From JBCCWF01 sp038520475 (GTDB taxonomy: Bacteria; Cyanobacteriota; Cyanobacteriia; CAKZMO01), in the NCBI GenBank assembly GCA_038520475.1, contig JBCBLF010000051.1, forward strand, positions 1-23,815: DNA of 23,815 bases, read 5' to 3'. Of the stretch, positions 16,083 to 22,941 are shown one piece after another; the first letter of the stretch is position 1; each line of letters opens with the position of its first letter. The notes beneath the pieces are model-generated. The model made no database searches and was not told the origin of the DNA. It saw only the letters and a list, made by a program, of their open reading frames with translations. A program made the position numbers and the translations under genes.

Positions 16083-17075
16083 ATGCATCAATGCTTGATG
16101 ACTGATTCTAATCCTCGTCCATCAACTCACCTAGATTCACGCGCAGCTGAAGCGCGACTTCAATCTAATCAAACATCTATAGAGCTGACACCTGGCGTCC
16201 TCTCGAGGGTGAAGGCAGGAGTTAACGCATCTCGTCACCCAGCCGTCAGACAACGGATTGAACGAGCGTTGGCAGAAATTGGGGCGATCGCCAACGGAGA
16301 AACCGATCAGCGGGTGAGTGGGTGGTTTCGTCGGTGGGTGATGCGTCGATTACTGAAAACACTATTCTGTATCCGAATTGAAAATCGAGAGAACATTCCT
16401 CAGTATCCTGTTATTCTCACCCCCAACCATCTAGGTCACATTGATCCGTTTCTAGTCCTCGCATCGGTTCCTTCCCATCCTTACTACTACATCTTGGGAG
16501 ATGCCCGAACGCTCTATAACAAGCGCTGGAAACGCTGGCTGATTGGATGGGCGGGTGGTGTTATTCCATTAGAGCGCTGGTGGAAAGAAGAAATTGCTGT
16601 AGTTGATGCTGCACATCATGAACGAGAAGATTTGCAAGTGCTAGCGACAGAAATCGAAAATCATGTGCCGAATGGGAGTTCGATTCAGCAATTGCGACAG
16701 ATTGATCAAGCCATTCAAGTGATTCTGTCGCGGGGAGATGCCATTATGCTTTTTCCAGAAGGACGCTTGGGTGAAACAGAGGGAGAGATTTACCGACCGT
16801 TGAAGCGAGGTACAGTCATTTATGCAATGCGGGCAGGTGTCCCGATTGTCCCAGTCGCACTGATTGGCACCCAGGATTTGTATCTCCGTAAAACGTTGAC
16901 GCTACGCTTTGGTCACCCTCTAAAGCTACCTCAACAAAAGCGCCCAAAGCGGCCTGACATTGATGATGCGATTCTGCAGTTGGAAGTGGCGTTGCAAAAC
17001 CTGCTACCCAACGATTATCAGGAGCCAAACGGGCTAAAGCTCTTTCGGCGTTGGCTTAATCATCTGTTTTGGTGA
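16083..17075 (+). CDS. PlsC-type acyltransferase
   Basis: A member of the 1-acyl-glycerol-3-phosphate acyltransferase family, which transfers fatty acyl groups to lysophosphatidate or related acceptors at the membrane. Numbering from a TTG at 16053, the catalytic motif is NHLGHID (125-131, Asn-His-x4-Asp) and the substrate-binding motif is LFPEGR (233-238). GTVIYAMRAGVPIVPVALIG (253-272) follows. An N-terminal arm of about 85 residues, partly basic (RRWVMRRLL), comes before the domain. Between the motifs is an insertion (about 175-220), charged and His/Glu-rich, larger than in the short 240-aa enzymes. ATG codons at 16083 and 16098 are likelier starts than the TTG. A bona fide PlsC is usually shorter, so this may be a paralog with a different acceptor. 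Confidence 0.88.
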   Translation: MHQCLMTDSNPRPSTHLDSRAAEARLQSNQTSIELTPGVLSRVKAGVNASRHPAVRQRIERALAEIGAIANGETDQRVSGWFRRWVMRRLLKTLFCIRIENRENIPQYPVILTPNHLGHIDPFLVLASVPSHPYYYILGDARTLYNKRWKRWLIGWAGGVIPLERWWKEEIAVVDAAHHEREDLQVLATEIENHVPNGSSIQQLRQIDQAIQVILSRGDAIMLFPEGRLGETEGEIYRPLKRGTVIYAMRAGVPIVPVALIGTQDLYLRKTLTLRFGHPLKLPQQKRPKRPDIDDAILQLEVALQNLLPNDYQEPNGLKLFRRWLNHLFW

Positions 17076-17078
17076 CTC

Positions 17079-17110
17079 TTTCTGAGGCTATATCTTTCTG
17101 AGGCTATATC
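17079..17110. repeat. 16-bp tandem duplication, two perfect copies
   Basis: TTTCTGAGGCTATATC is repeated exactly at 17079-17094 and 17095-17110. It starts three bases after the plsC stop codon and shows no stem. Confidence 0.95.
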
Positions 17111-17271
17111 AGGGTGCAATTGCTTGGTTGGCTGACAAGAATTTTTATGTAAGTTTGCGTTGAGCAGAGCATACACTCGAAGAGTAAGGATAGCCCAACA
17201 GATATTAAAAAAACGCTGTGTGTCTCCGAAGAAGTTAGCCCAACACTATCAACTTTCCTTCATCGAAGCAT

Positions 17272-17928
17272 ATGTATTTTTCCCTCTATCACAGTCTCCT
17301 ATTATCTTTTGTCGTCGGTGCTAGTTTCACCTCTGGTCATTCCTCAAAGACAACGTTCCATGAACTGGAGGTTTCTCAGCCCTCTGTATCTATAACAGTC
17401 GCTCAAGCGCAGGAGCGCTCAGCAGCACTGTCGAATTGGGTTGAGTTTTCCTCAATTAACGAAGGCTTCAGCGTCAGCATGCCCAGTGCTCCTGTAGAGA
17501 TGGATATTCCAACAGAACCGGGTATTCTCAACCCTGTGATGTTCATGCAGATGCATCTGATTTCTTCTGACCAACTGGAGCTATATGGGGTGGTTTTTAC
17601 AGAATATCCTGAGCCCAGCCCTTCTCCTGAAGGGATTAGTAACATCTTGGATTCGTGCGGAGATTTCTCTGATGATGGAGATCGCTTGATTAACACTCGA
17701 AACCTGCAGCTTGATCAATATGTCGGCCGAGAGCTGGAGTATCAAAACGATAGTGGACAGTTTAGTGTTATCCGGTGTTACGTTGTTGGTCGGCGGTTTT
17801 ATGGCTTGATGTCTCGATTAGAGCAATTTTCTCCCGATTTATCGGCAGACTCCATTTTGTCTGAAGAGCCTTTTGAGAGAACTCGCACAATGAATTTCTT
17901 TTTTAATTCGTTTCGGTTGCTGAACTGA
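17272..17928 (+). CDS. Exported protein of unknown function
   Basis: A 218-aa product with a hydrophobic N-terminal segment (SLLLSFVVGASF, about 8-19) that fits a signal peptide, with possible cleavage near VAQAQ (43-47) or earlier. The mature part begins NWVEFSSINEGFSVSMPSAP, a pattern I associate with cyanobacterial exported proteins whose function is unknown. Two Cys (129 and 169) could form a disulfide in the periplasm or lumen. The region 110-120 is Pro/Ser-rich. The rest is a mixed alpha/beta domain, with no catalytic motif I recognise and no lipobox. The ATG at 17272 lies 196 bp after plsC, so it probably has its own promoter. Confidence 0.75.
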   Translation: MYFSLYHSLLLSFVVGASFTSGHSSKTTFHELEVSQPSVSITVAQAQERSAALSNWVEFSSINEGFSVSMPSAPVEMDIPTEPGILNPVMFMQMHLISSDQLELYGVVFTEYPEPSPSPEGISNILDSCGDFSDDGDRLINTRNLQLDQYVGRELEYQNDSGQFSVIRCYVVGRRFYGLMSRLEQFSPDLSADSILSEEPFERTRTMNFFFNSFRLLN

Positions 17929-17996
17929 GCGAACGTCATGATTGGTTCAAAAAAACGTTCCAAACAGAGTGTATTCTGCCTAAGAAAGACGCTCTA

Positions 17997-18725
17997 CTAC
18001 GACGGTCGATCAATGAGTCGACCAATGAATTGAAACTTTGGATTCTTTTGTCGTGCTATCGGATCAGCCCACCATTCTAATAGGCTAATGAACTGAGATG
18101 ATAGAAGCGTCAACACTAAATAGACGAGTGCAACAGAGATATAAATTTGAAAGGCTTTGTAGTTTGTGGCTACAATCAGCTGCCCTCGACGGAACAACTC
18201 TTCGTAACCAATAACAGCAACGAGGCTCGTATCTTTCAGGAGAATAATGAACTCATTGCCTAACGGAGGAATCATCCGGCGAAAGGCCTGAGGCAAGATG
18301 ATGTGTTGAAGTGTTTGTAGCCCATTGAGACCGAGGCTTTTTCCTGCTTCCCACTGGCCTAGAGCAATGGATTGAATTCCTGCTCGCATCACCTCAGCAC
18401 TATAGGCAGCTGTATTCAAACTGAGGGCAAGCACTGCTGCCGCAAATCTATTGAGGGAAAACTCTAGCCCCGCACTTTGGACGACTGCAGGAAGCCCAAA
18501 GTAGATGAGAAAAATTTGAACCAGCAGCGGCGTTCCCCTAAAGAAGTCTACATAGCACCGGGCAGTCAGGCTCAGTGCCTTGATGGGCGACAACCGCATC
18601 AGACTTAGCCCTGTGCCTCCGATAATGCCGAAAACAGCGGCGATCGCCGTGAGCCTTAGGGTCACTACGGCACCCCTCATCAGAGTTGGTAATGCGTCGA
18701 AAATAACAGCCAGTGAGTCAACCAT
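17997..18725 (-). CDS. Polar amino-acid ABC transporter permease (HisM/GlnP type)
   Basis: The membrane subunit of an amino-acid importer (242 aa). The N-terminal PTLMRGAVVTLRLTAIAAV is characteristic of the HisMQ/GlnP family, as is YVDFFRGTPLLVQIFLIYFG (58-77). The EAA loop that contacts the ATPase is at about 126-146, beginning EAGKSLGLNG. It is followed by FRRMIPPLGNEFIILLKDTS (148-167). Five hydrophobic segments are apparent. It is the second gene of a unit with the binding protein at 18957-19799, separated by 231 bp that contain a 14-bp stem. No ATP-binding subunit follows on this strand, so the ATPase must be encoded elsewhere or shared with another system. Confidence 0.94.
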   Translation of the reverse strand: MVDSLAVIFDALPTLMRGAVVTLRLTAIAAVFGIIGGTGLSLMRLSPIKALSLTARCYVDFFRGTPLLVQIFLIYFGLPAVVQSAGLEFSLNRFAAAVLALSLNTAAYSAEVMRAGIQSIALGQWEAGKSLGLNGLQTLQHIILPQAFRRMIPPLGNEFIILLKDTSLVAVIGYEELFRRGQLIVATNYKAFQIYISVALVYLVLTLLSSQFISLLEWWADPIARQKNPKFQFIGRLIDRPS

Positions 18726-18886
18726 TCAAAGAACCGTAGAAATAACGTAATGACAGCATACTGGATGGATGACAGCATGGATTGAGATCATGGACCGAGG
18801 GGCGTTTGTCTAACTTCAAGGCTCGCCCTATGCCGATTCGCCTCTGTCTAAATCCACTCTAAATCCGCCCTAAAAACTATTGTTAA

Positions 18887-18927
18887 GTGTTGATGGAATC
18901 GATCCATTGAAGGGATTCCATCAACAC
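18887..18927 (-). repeat. Intercistronic 14-bp hairpin after the binding-protein gene
   Basis: GTGTTGATGGAATC (18887-18900) pairs exactly with 18914-18927 around a 13-nt loop, 30 bases after the binding-protein stop. The minus-strand bases beyond are AT-rich but have no immediate T-run. The position fits the common arrangement where a stem protects the binding-protein mRNA or terminates part of the transcription before the permease. The role is inferred. Confidence 0.65.
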
Positions 18928-18956
18928 AGGTTGAGTCTTCAAACCCGAGGTTGGGT

Positions 18957-19799
18957 TTAGAAAGTCAATTCAGCAGGTAACTCAGGTGCTTCGGCTCCAA
19001 ACCACTTACTGTAGATATCAGCATAGGTTCCGTTTTCGATAATGGTAGAGAGTCCGGTGTTAATGAGCTCTAAGCTCTCAGCATCTTGCGGAGTAGCGAT
19101 GCCGTAAAACTCCTCGGTTAGCAATTCTCCAACGACGGTAATGCCTTCGATATTGCCACTTGCGATCGCATCCAAGGTGACTGGCGCATCATTAATAACA
19201 GCATCTGCATTTCCGTTTGAAAGCTCCTGTAGTGCCAGAGGAGCTGAGTCAAATGTGCTAACGGTTGCTCCCTCAATGTCGTTTGCTGTGGCAGCACCTG
19301 TTGTTCCGATCTGGACAGCAATTGTTTTGCCTTGGAGAGACTCAAGAGATGTGATTTCAGTGTCGTCTTCTTTGACAGCGATCGCCAGTCCAGCTTTGAA
19401 ATAAGGACGAGAAAAATTAACCGTCTGTAGTCGTTCCTCTGTAATCGTCATTGCACTGATGGCTGCATCGACTGTGCCAGCCTGTAAGGCAGGGATGATG
19501 CCATCAAACGGCAAGCTTTCGTATTGAACTTCAAATCCAGCTGCGTCAGCGATCGCATTCATCAGATCAATGTCGAATCCATCGTAGCTGCCATCGTCTG
19601 TTTGAAACTCGAAGGGTGGAAACGCAGGCTCAGTTGCAACAATCAATGTTTCAACCGGACCCGTTTCGGCATCTGTAGTGGCTGAATCATCTGCCTCAGG
19701 TGCTTCAGGTGCTGATGCACACGCTGCAAGAACAACCGCAGAGGTAAGTCCGAGGGCAAACTGTTTTAGAAAATTGCGTCGCGCAAATTGATTCATCAT
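18957..19799 (-). CDS. Amino-acid substrate-binding lipoprotein with Tat-like signal
   Basis: The periplasmic solute-binding component (SBP_bac_3 family, about 280 aa) of the importer with the permease downstream. The signal runs FARRNFLKQFALGLTSAVV and ends in a lipobox LAAC (Cys27). The twin Arg with RRNFLK resembles a Tat motif, so it may be folded before export and then lipidated. A Pro/Glu/Asp/Thr-rich linker follows (28-47). The fold is recognised by PAFPPFEF, then YDGFDIDLMNAIADAAGF, and by AISAMTITEERLQTVNFSRP, whose Arg normally binds the amino-acid carboxylate. The ligand is a polar amino acid; which one cannot be read. A TTG at 19808 is open too, but AGGAGA (19811-19816 on the minus strand) is 11 bases from the ATG at 19799 and only two from the TTG, so the ATG is preferred. 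Confidence 0.94.
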   Translation of the reverse strand: MMNQFARRNFLKQFALGLTSAVVLAACASAPEAPEADDSATTDAETGPVETLIVATEPAFPPFEFQTDDGSYDGFDIDLMNAIADAAGFEVQYESLPFDGIIPALQAGTVDAAISAMTITEERLQTVNFSRPYFKAGLAIAVKEDDTEITSLESLQGKTIAVQIGTTGAATANDIEGATVSTFDSAPLALQELSNGNADAVINDAPVTLDAIASGNIEGITVVGELLTEEFYGIATPQDAESLELINTGLSTIIENGTYADIYSKWFGAEAPELPAELTF

Positions 19800-19835
19800 G
19801 TTAAACAAAGTCTCCTAAGGGGTTGATTGAATACA

Positions 19836-19868
19836 GTTCACTCGATTAATTCATCGATGAAAGTGAAC
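19836..19868. promoter_or_regulatory. Nested inverted repeats upstream of the binding-protein gene
   Basis: GTTCACT (19836-19842) pairs with AGTGAAC (19862-19868). Inside lies a perfect 12-bp palindrome, TTCATCGATGAA (19850-19861). The set lies 37 bases before the binding-protein ATG, where an operator or leader structure would act. The regulator is not identifiable. I see no NtcA-type GTA-N8-TAC here. Confidence 0.45.
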
Positions 19869-20324
19869 AAACGCTCAAGGGTTGACGGTTGAATGAATAA
19901 CCATCATTGAGCCACCGTAGCGTAGTGAATCATCGTACCGAAATCGGTTGTCAGAGCACTCCTCTAACAGAGTCTCTTAATCTTTTCTTGGTGTGGATCT
20001 AGCGTTGTGGACTTGAGTCAGTGGCGATTATGGAGAATTCGCCTTCTGACCCACATTCCTCCTTCAATCGCTATTAGCTTAAGGTAGAAGCAGTGCCGTC
20101 ATCGTGCCTCTCAATACGATTCTGGGAATTCAGAAGCGCAATGGCGAAATGGTGCTTCACATTAGCTAAGCGATTGTGGACTGAACAAATTTACTGATGT
20201 TAATGTTCGTTGTCTCTAAGCGCGTCTTGCCTGAGAGGGGTTCTCTTCACGAGTGCGGCTCACTCAAGTTCTCATTGATTCCAGCGCATTCCTTTTGAGA
20301 TGTTTACAAGAACTTTATGTGCCT

Positions 20325-20384
20325 ATGACTTTTTTGACCGAAATGGAGCAAATGGTCAGTGAAGTTTTGGTGGAGACATGGTGA
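20325..20384 (+). CDS. Possible micro-ORF, 19 aa
   Basis: ATG to TGA encoding MTFLTEMEQMVSEVLVETW, acidic and helix-prone. It lies immediately upstream of an intrinsic terminator, and its stop overlaps the next micro-ORF as ATGGTGA. No clear ribosome binding site precedes it. It may be a translated leader, a small protein or chance. The location before an otherwise unexplained terminator is the only support. Confidence 0.25.
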   Translation: MTFLTEMEQMVSEVLVETW

Positions 20385-20443
20385 CAAATGGTTTGAATAT
20401 AACTGCAGACAAGCCATTTATTGAGCTGGCAACCTCTCCCTGA
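20378..20443 (+). CDS. Possible micro-ORF, 21 aa, ending in the terminator stem
   Basis: ATG at 20378, preceded closely by GGTGGAG, to a TGA at 20441-20443 inside the left arm of the terminator. It overlaps the stop of the 19-codon ORF by seven bases, an arrangement typical of translational coupling. The sequence contains NITADKPFIELATSP and resembles nothing I know. A ribosome finishing here would cover the terminator stem, which could make termination depend on translation. Confidence 0.25.
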   Translation: MVTNGLNITADKPFIELATSP

Positions 20444-20466
20444 TCGCCTCCAGATCAGGGTTTTTT
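20438..20466 (+). terminator. Intrinsic terminator without an annotated upstream gene
   Basis: CCCTGATC (20438-20445) pairs with GATCAGGG (20453-20460) around a 7-nt loop and is followed directly by six T residues (20461-20466). This is the clearest Rho-independent terminator in the window. It points along the plus strand, on which the previous annotated gene ends at 17928, beyond two minus-strand genes. Confidence 0.85.
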
Positions 20467-20513
20467 AATGGCTATTTTTGCAAAGGTTTCGAAGGATTAA
20501 CTCACATCTTGTA

Positions 20514-20556
20514 TCTGGGTGTTGTAGGCGCGCTGAACGCGCCTACAACACCCAGA
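20514..20556. repeat. 19-bp hairpin with GTAGGCGCG core
   Basis: The arms 20514-20532 and 20538-20556 are exact complements around CTGAA. The inner part GTAGGCGCG resembles the centre of the element at 22319-22355. No T-run follows. It lies 48 bases downstream of the orphan terminator. Confidence 0.9.
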
Positions 20557-20710
20557 AATCCTGAGTGATCAGACACGGTGCACAATATGAGTTAAGAGAC
20601 GTTTGCTAGTTGTGTTTGATGATGAAACCTTGAAAAGAAGCCTGTGATTGTCCGGAGAAGCATGCTCAGGTGACGAACAGACGAGCATGGAATTGTATAG
20701 CGGAATGAGC

Positions 20711-20735
20711 TGGGCTACGTGTCAGCAGTAGCCCA
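20711..20735 (+). repeat. 8-bp hairpin in the leader of the pentapeptide-repeat gene
   Basis: TGGGCTAC (20711-20718) pairs with GTAGCCCA (20728-20735) around a 9-nt loop, 32 bases before the Shine-Dalgarno sequence of the downstream gene. A HIP1 site lies between. It may be part of the 5' UTR. Confidence 0.5.
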
Positions 20736-20767
20736 AATCGGTATGGGCGATCGCTAAATGGCTGGAG

Positions 20768-20773
20768 AGGAGG
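20768..20773 (+). promoter_or_regulatory. Shine-Dalgarno sequence fixing a GTG start
   Basis: AGGAGG followed by a six-base spacer to GTG at 20780. It is one of the two best ribosome binding sites in the window and makes the GTG start convincing over the internal ATG at 20798. Confidence 0.8.
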
Positions 20774-20779
20774 ATTCTT

Positions 20780-22189
20780 GTGGCGAATAATAATCACATG
20801 GCGGTGCTGAGGCAAGGTGTTGCTGTTTGGAACCAATGGAGAATTGAAAATGTTAATCTAAAGCCTGACTTAAGCGGCATGGATTTGCACGATGTTAATC
20901 TCTGCTACGCCGATCTCCGAAACACAGACCTCAGCCAAACCGACCTGCGCGGTGCTGACCTTCGATTTGCCAACATCAGCGGTGCGAATTTAAGGAATAG
21001 CAAGCTCAGGTATACCAACTTAAACGGCAGTAACTTGAGTAATGCCATCGTTAGTGGTGCCAATCTCAGCGGCGTTAACTTGAGTGGGGCTAATTTGAGT
21101 GGGGCTGCTCTCGATCAGGCTGACCTGAGCGGTGCGGATCTGAGTGGTGCGTTTTTAAGCGAAGCAAATTTCACCAGCGCGTATTTTCGTTTTGCGAATC
21201 TCAGCAATGCAGACCTAACAGATGTCATCCTAACCGGGGCAAATCTCAGTAGTGCAAATCTGCGGAGCGCAGACCTGCAGCGAGTCACAGCAAACAGCGC
21301 AAACTTATCTGACGCTGACTTGGGTGATGCGAATTTAAGTGACGGCCAAATCAGTGAGAGCAACTTAAGAGGCGCCAATTTGAATGGTGCGAATCTGACG
21401 CGAGCCGACCTCCGTGAGTCAACGTTGAGAGATGCTGAATTGGGGCAAGCAACCATGACAGGCGCTATTCTCAGCGGCGTTGTTGCCTGTGGTGCGAATC
21501 TGAACAACGCCGATCTAACGAGCGCTAATTTAAATCAAGCCAATTTGCATCGAGCGAATCTGAGTCATGCTAATCTCTCCTCAGTTCAGGCGCAATCAAC
21601 CAGTTTTCATGAAGTGATGCTGACAGGTGCGTGTTTACAAGATTGGGCGATTGATGGCGGAACAGTTCTTGACGATGTGACCTGCGAGTATTTCTACCTC
21701 TCTCAGCTACAGGGAACCTATGCTGACCGCCGACCGAGTAGCGGTAATTTTGCTTCGGGTGGATTCACGGCACTGTTTCAGACGCCGCCCAAAACAGCGA
21801 CTCTTGCATTCAAAGATGGCATTAATTGGAAAGCGTTTCTCCTTTCATTTCAAAAGCTTCGTCGTCACTACAATGAGCAAGTCACGATTCAGGCGATTGA
21901 ACAAAAACGCAGTGGCGCACTCCTTATCCGTCTAGAACTCGCTCCAGGTGTTGACAAAGATACGGTTGAAGAACGGGCAAACCAACTATACGACGCTCAA
22001 TTGAGCGTTATCGAAGCTCAATATGAAAAGCAACTGCGATCGCATGGAGAAACGCATCCGAGCATTATTCAACAGCTGATTACTTCAACTCGTCAAGAAA
22101 CCGCTACGCTTGCCGGAGTCCTAACGATGTTGTCAAAAGTTCAGCGCGTTCCAGGTCAACCATTGCCAGACTTATTTGTAGACTCTTAG
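20780..22189 (+). CDS. Pentapeptide-repeat protein with conserved C-terminal domain
   Basis: 469 aa. The first 27 residues (VLRQGVAVWNQWRIENVNL) are a typical cyanobacterial lead-in. From about 28 to 290 the protein is a run of A(D/N)Lxx pentapeptides, for instance NLSGANLSGAALDQADLSGA, which fold as a right-handed quadrilateral beta-helix. The run is capped by CLQDWAIDGGTVLDDVTCEY (285-304). YADRRPSSGNF then leads into a second domain (about 330-460) with LAFKDGINWKAFL and a helical, charged end. This C-terminal part recurs in cyanobacterial pentapeptide proteins, but its function is unknown. No signal peptide or membrane segment, so probably cytosolic. The role is likely scaffolding or protein binding; DNA mimicry as in Qnr/MfpA cannot be inferred. 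The GTG start is supported by a strong ribosome binding site. Confidence 0.93.
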   Translation: MANNNHMAVLRQGVAVWNQWRIENVNLKPDLSGMDLHDVNLCYADLRNTDLSQTDLRGADLRFANISGANLRNSKLRYTNLNGSNLSNAIVSGANLSGVNLSGANLSGAALDQADLSGADLSGAFLSEANFTSAYFRFANLSNADLTDVILTGANLSSANLRSADLQRVTANSANLSDADLGDANLSDGQISESNLRGANLNGANLTRADLRESTLRDAELGQATMTGAILSGVVACGANLNNADLTSANLNQANLHRANLSHANLSSVQAQSTSFHEVMLTGACLQDWAIDGGTVLDDVTCEYFYLSQLQGTYADRRPSSGNFASGGFTALFQTPPKTATLAFKDGINWKAFLLSFQKLRRHYNEQVTIQAIEQKRSGALLIRLELAPGVDKDTVEERANQLYDAQLSVIEAQYEKQLRSHGETHPSIIQQLITSTRQETATLAGVLTMLSKVQRVPGQPLPDLFVDS

Positions 22190-22278
22190 GCACGATTTAG
22201 AAGCGAGCACTCCGGCAGGGACGCTAACACCTTTCATTTCTTGGCAAGCTTCTCAAACCCTCATTTCTTTGTAACCTT

Positions 22279-22355
22279 TCAGGACTTACGCATTTCATAC
22301 AAGATCTTGGGGGCTGGGAAGGGTTTTTCGTAGGCGCAGCCCGCGAAAAACCCTT
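22279..22355. repeat. Dispersed repeat with hairpin, second GGCGCAGCC copy
   Basis: TCAGGACTTACGCA (22279-22292), a string I recognise from many cyanobacterial intergenic repeats, lies 27 bases before an imperfect hairpin. The hairpin arms are 22319-22335 and 22339-22355, loop GCA, with one mismatch and one G-T pair near the centre. The core and the G-rich left flank match the element at 5617-5673, while the outer arms differ. Confidence 0.75.
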
Positions 22356-22447
22356 TAACTGCCTCATTCCTAACGATGTCAAGGCGTGTGTTCTCTTAAA
22401 GCCAGCGACTCATGAGGTTGGGTTCTGAAGAAACAGGATTAGATGCG

Positions 22448-22906
22448 TCAATTTAAACAGGTGGTGTAAAACAGTCCTACCGCAAGGTCAATTCGGTTAT
22501 GGGCCTGCATTTTTTGTGCTTGAACAGCATTCACTGTTGCTTCAGCGTTGGCATCGCCAGCAGTGTAGCTCAGGTGTCCGTCTGCGTTGCTCGCTTCGAG
22601 ATAGCGATGGGTGGAAACAATTAGATTTTCATATGCTTCAACGAGCTGAGTCCGATGATCACGCAAGGCTGAGTTGCTCACACGAATGGCATCCAAGTCA
22701 TCAACGAGTGCTTGATATCGCTGAAGTTCAGCTTGCTGGGCTGCACGGTTATAGTCACCTAGAGTCCGCTGGGCCTCTGATTGTTGAATCAGGTCTAAAA
22801 TCTCTCGACACTGTTCTGCTTTGCTGGGGCCACAGCTAAACAAGACGACCCCTAGCGCCGCGATCGCCCCTGCCAGACAACTTCGATTCATCCATGGATA
22901 GCGCAT
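22448..22906 (-). CDS. Lipoprotein of unknown function, paralog 1
   Basis: 152 aa with a lipoprotein signal: the hydrophobic stretch LAGAIAALGVVLF ends in a lipobox FSC (Cys25), followed by GPSKAEQCREI. The mature part is short and helical, with a Gln/Ala/Leu-rich coiled-coil look, and ends in a second Cys near the C-terminus (TTCLN). It parallels the neighbouring gene along its whole length: CGP..., QCRE, a central LRDHRTQLVEAY, then a GHLS turn and the terminal Cys. Function unknown. The ATG at 22906 lies 35 bp after the paralog; an ATG at 22891 would still leave a usable signal. It is likely cotranscribed with the paralog. Confidence 0.82.
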   Translation of the reverse strand: MRYPWMNRSCLAGAIAALGVVLFSCGPSKAEQCREILDLIQQSEAQRTLGDYNRAAQQAELQRYQALVDDLDAIRVSNSALRDHRTQLVEAYENLIVSTHRYLEASNADGHLSYTAGDANAEATVNAVQAQKMQAHNRIDLAVGLFYTTCLN

Positions 22907-22941
22907 GCCTTTAACATCCTTTACGTCGTATGCTTGATTTC

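Larger units (their letters stand above)
19800..20779. other. Long divergent intergenic region with orphan terminator and hairpins
   Basis: Nearly 1 kb between the binding-protein gene and the pentapeptide-repeat gene. In order it holds an inverted repeat in the binding-protein leader (19836-19868), about 420 bases where I see nothing definite, two overlapping micro-ORFs (20325-20443), a strong intrinsic terminator (20438-20466), a 19-bp hairpin (20514-20556) and an 8-bp hairpin (20711-20735). A terminator with no annotated gene before it implies a short plus-strand transcript. Confidence 0.6.

Noticed and set aside
20020..20290. Glutamine riboswitch or other known riboswitch near the amino-acid importer
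   Set aside because: I looked for the conserved glnA-RNA strings and similar motifs and found none.
21115..21507. 130-codon minus-strand frame opposite the pentapeptide-repeat gene
   Set aside because: It is the shadow of the regular GCNAATCTG-type codon pattern, which lacks stops on the reverse strand. The product is a meaningless LRFA-rich repeat.
20880..21600. Periodic repeats that could suggest a CRISPR array
   Set aside because: The period is 15 bases in frame and encodes A(D/N)Lxx pentapeptides. There are no constant direct repeats with unique spacers.
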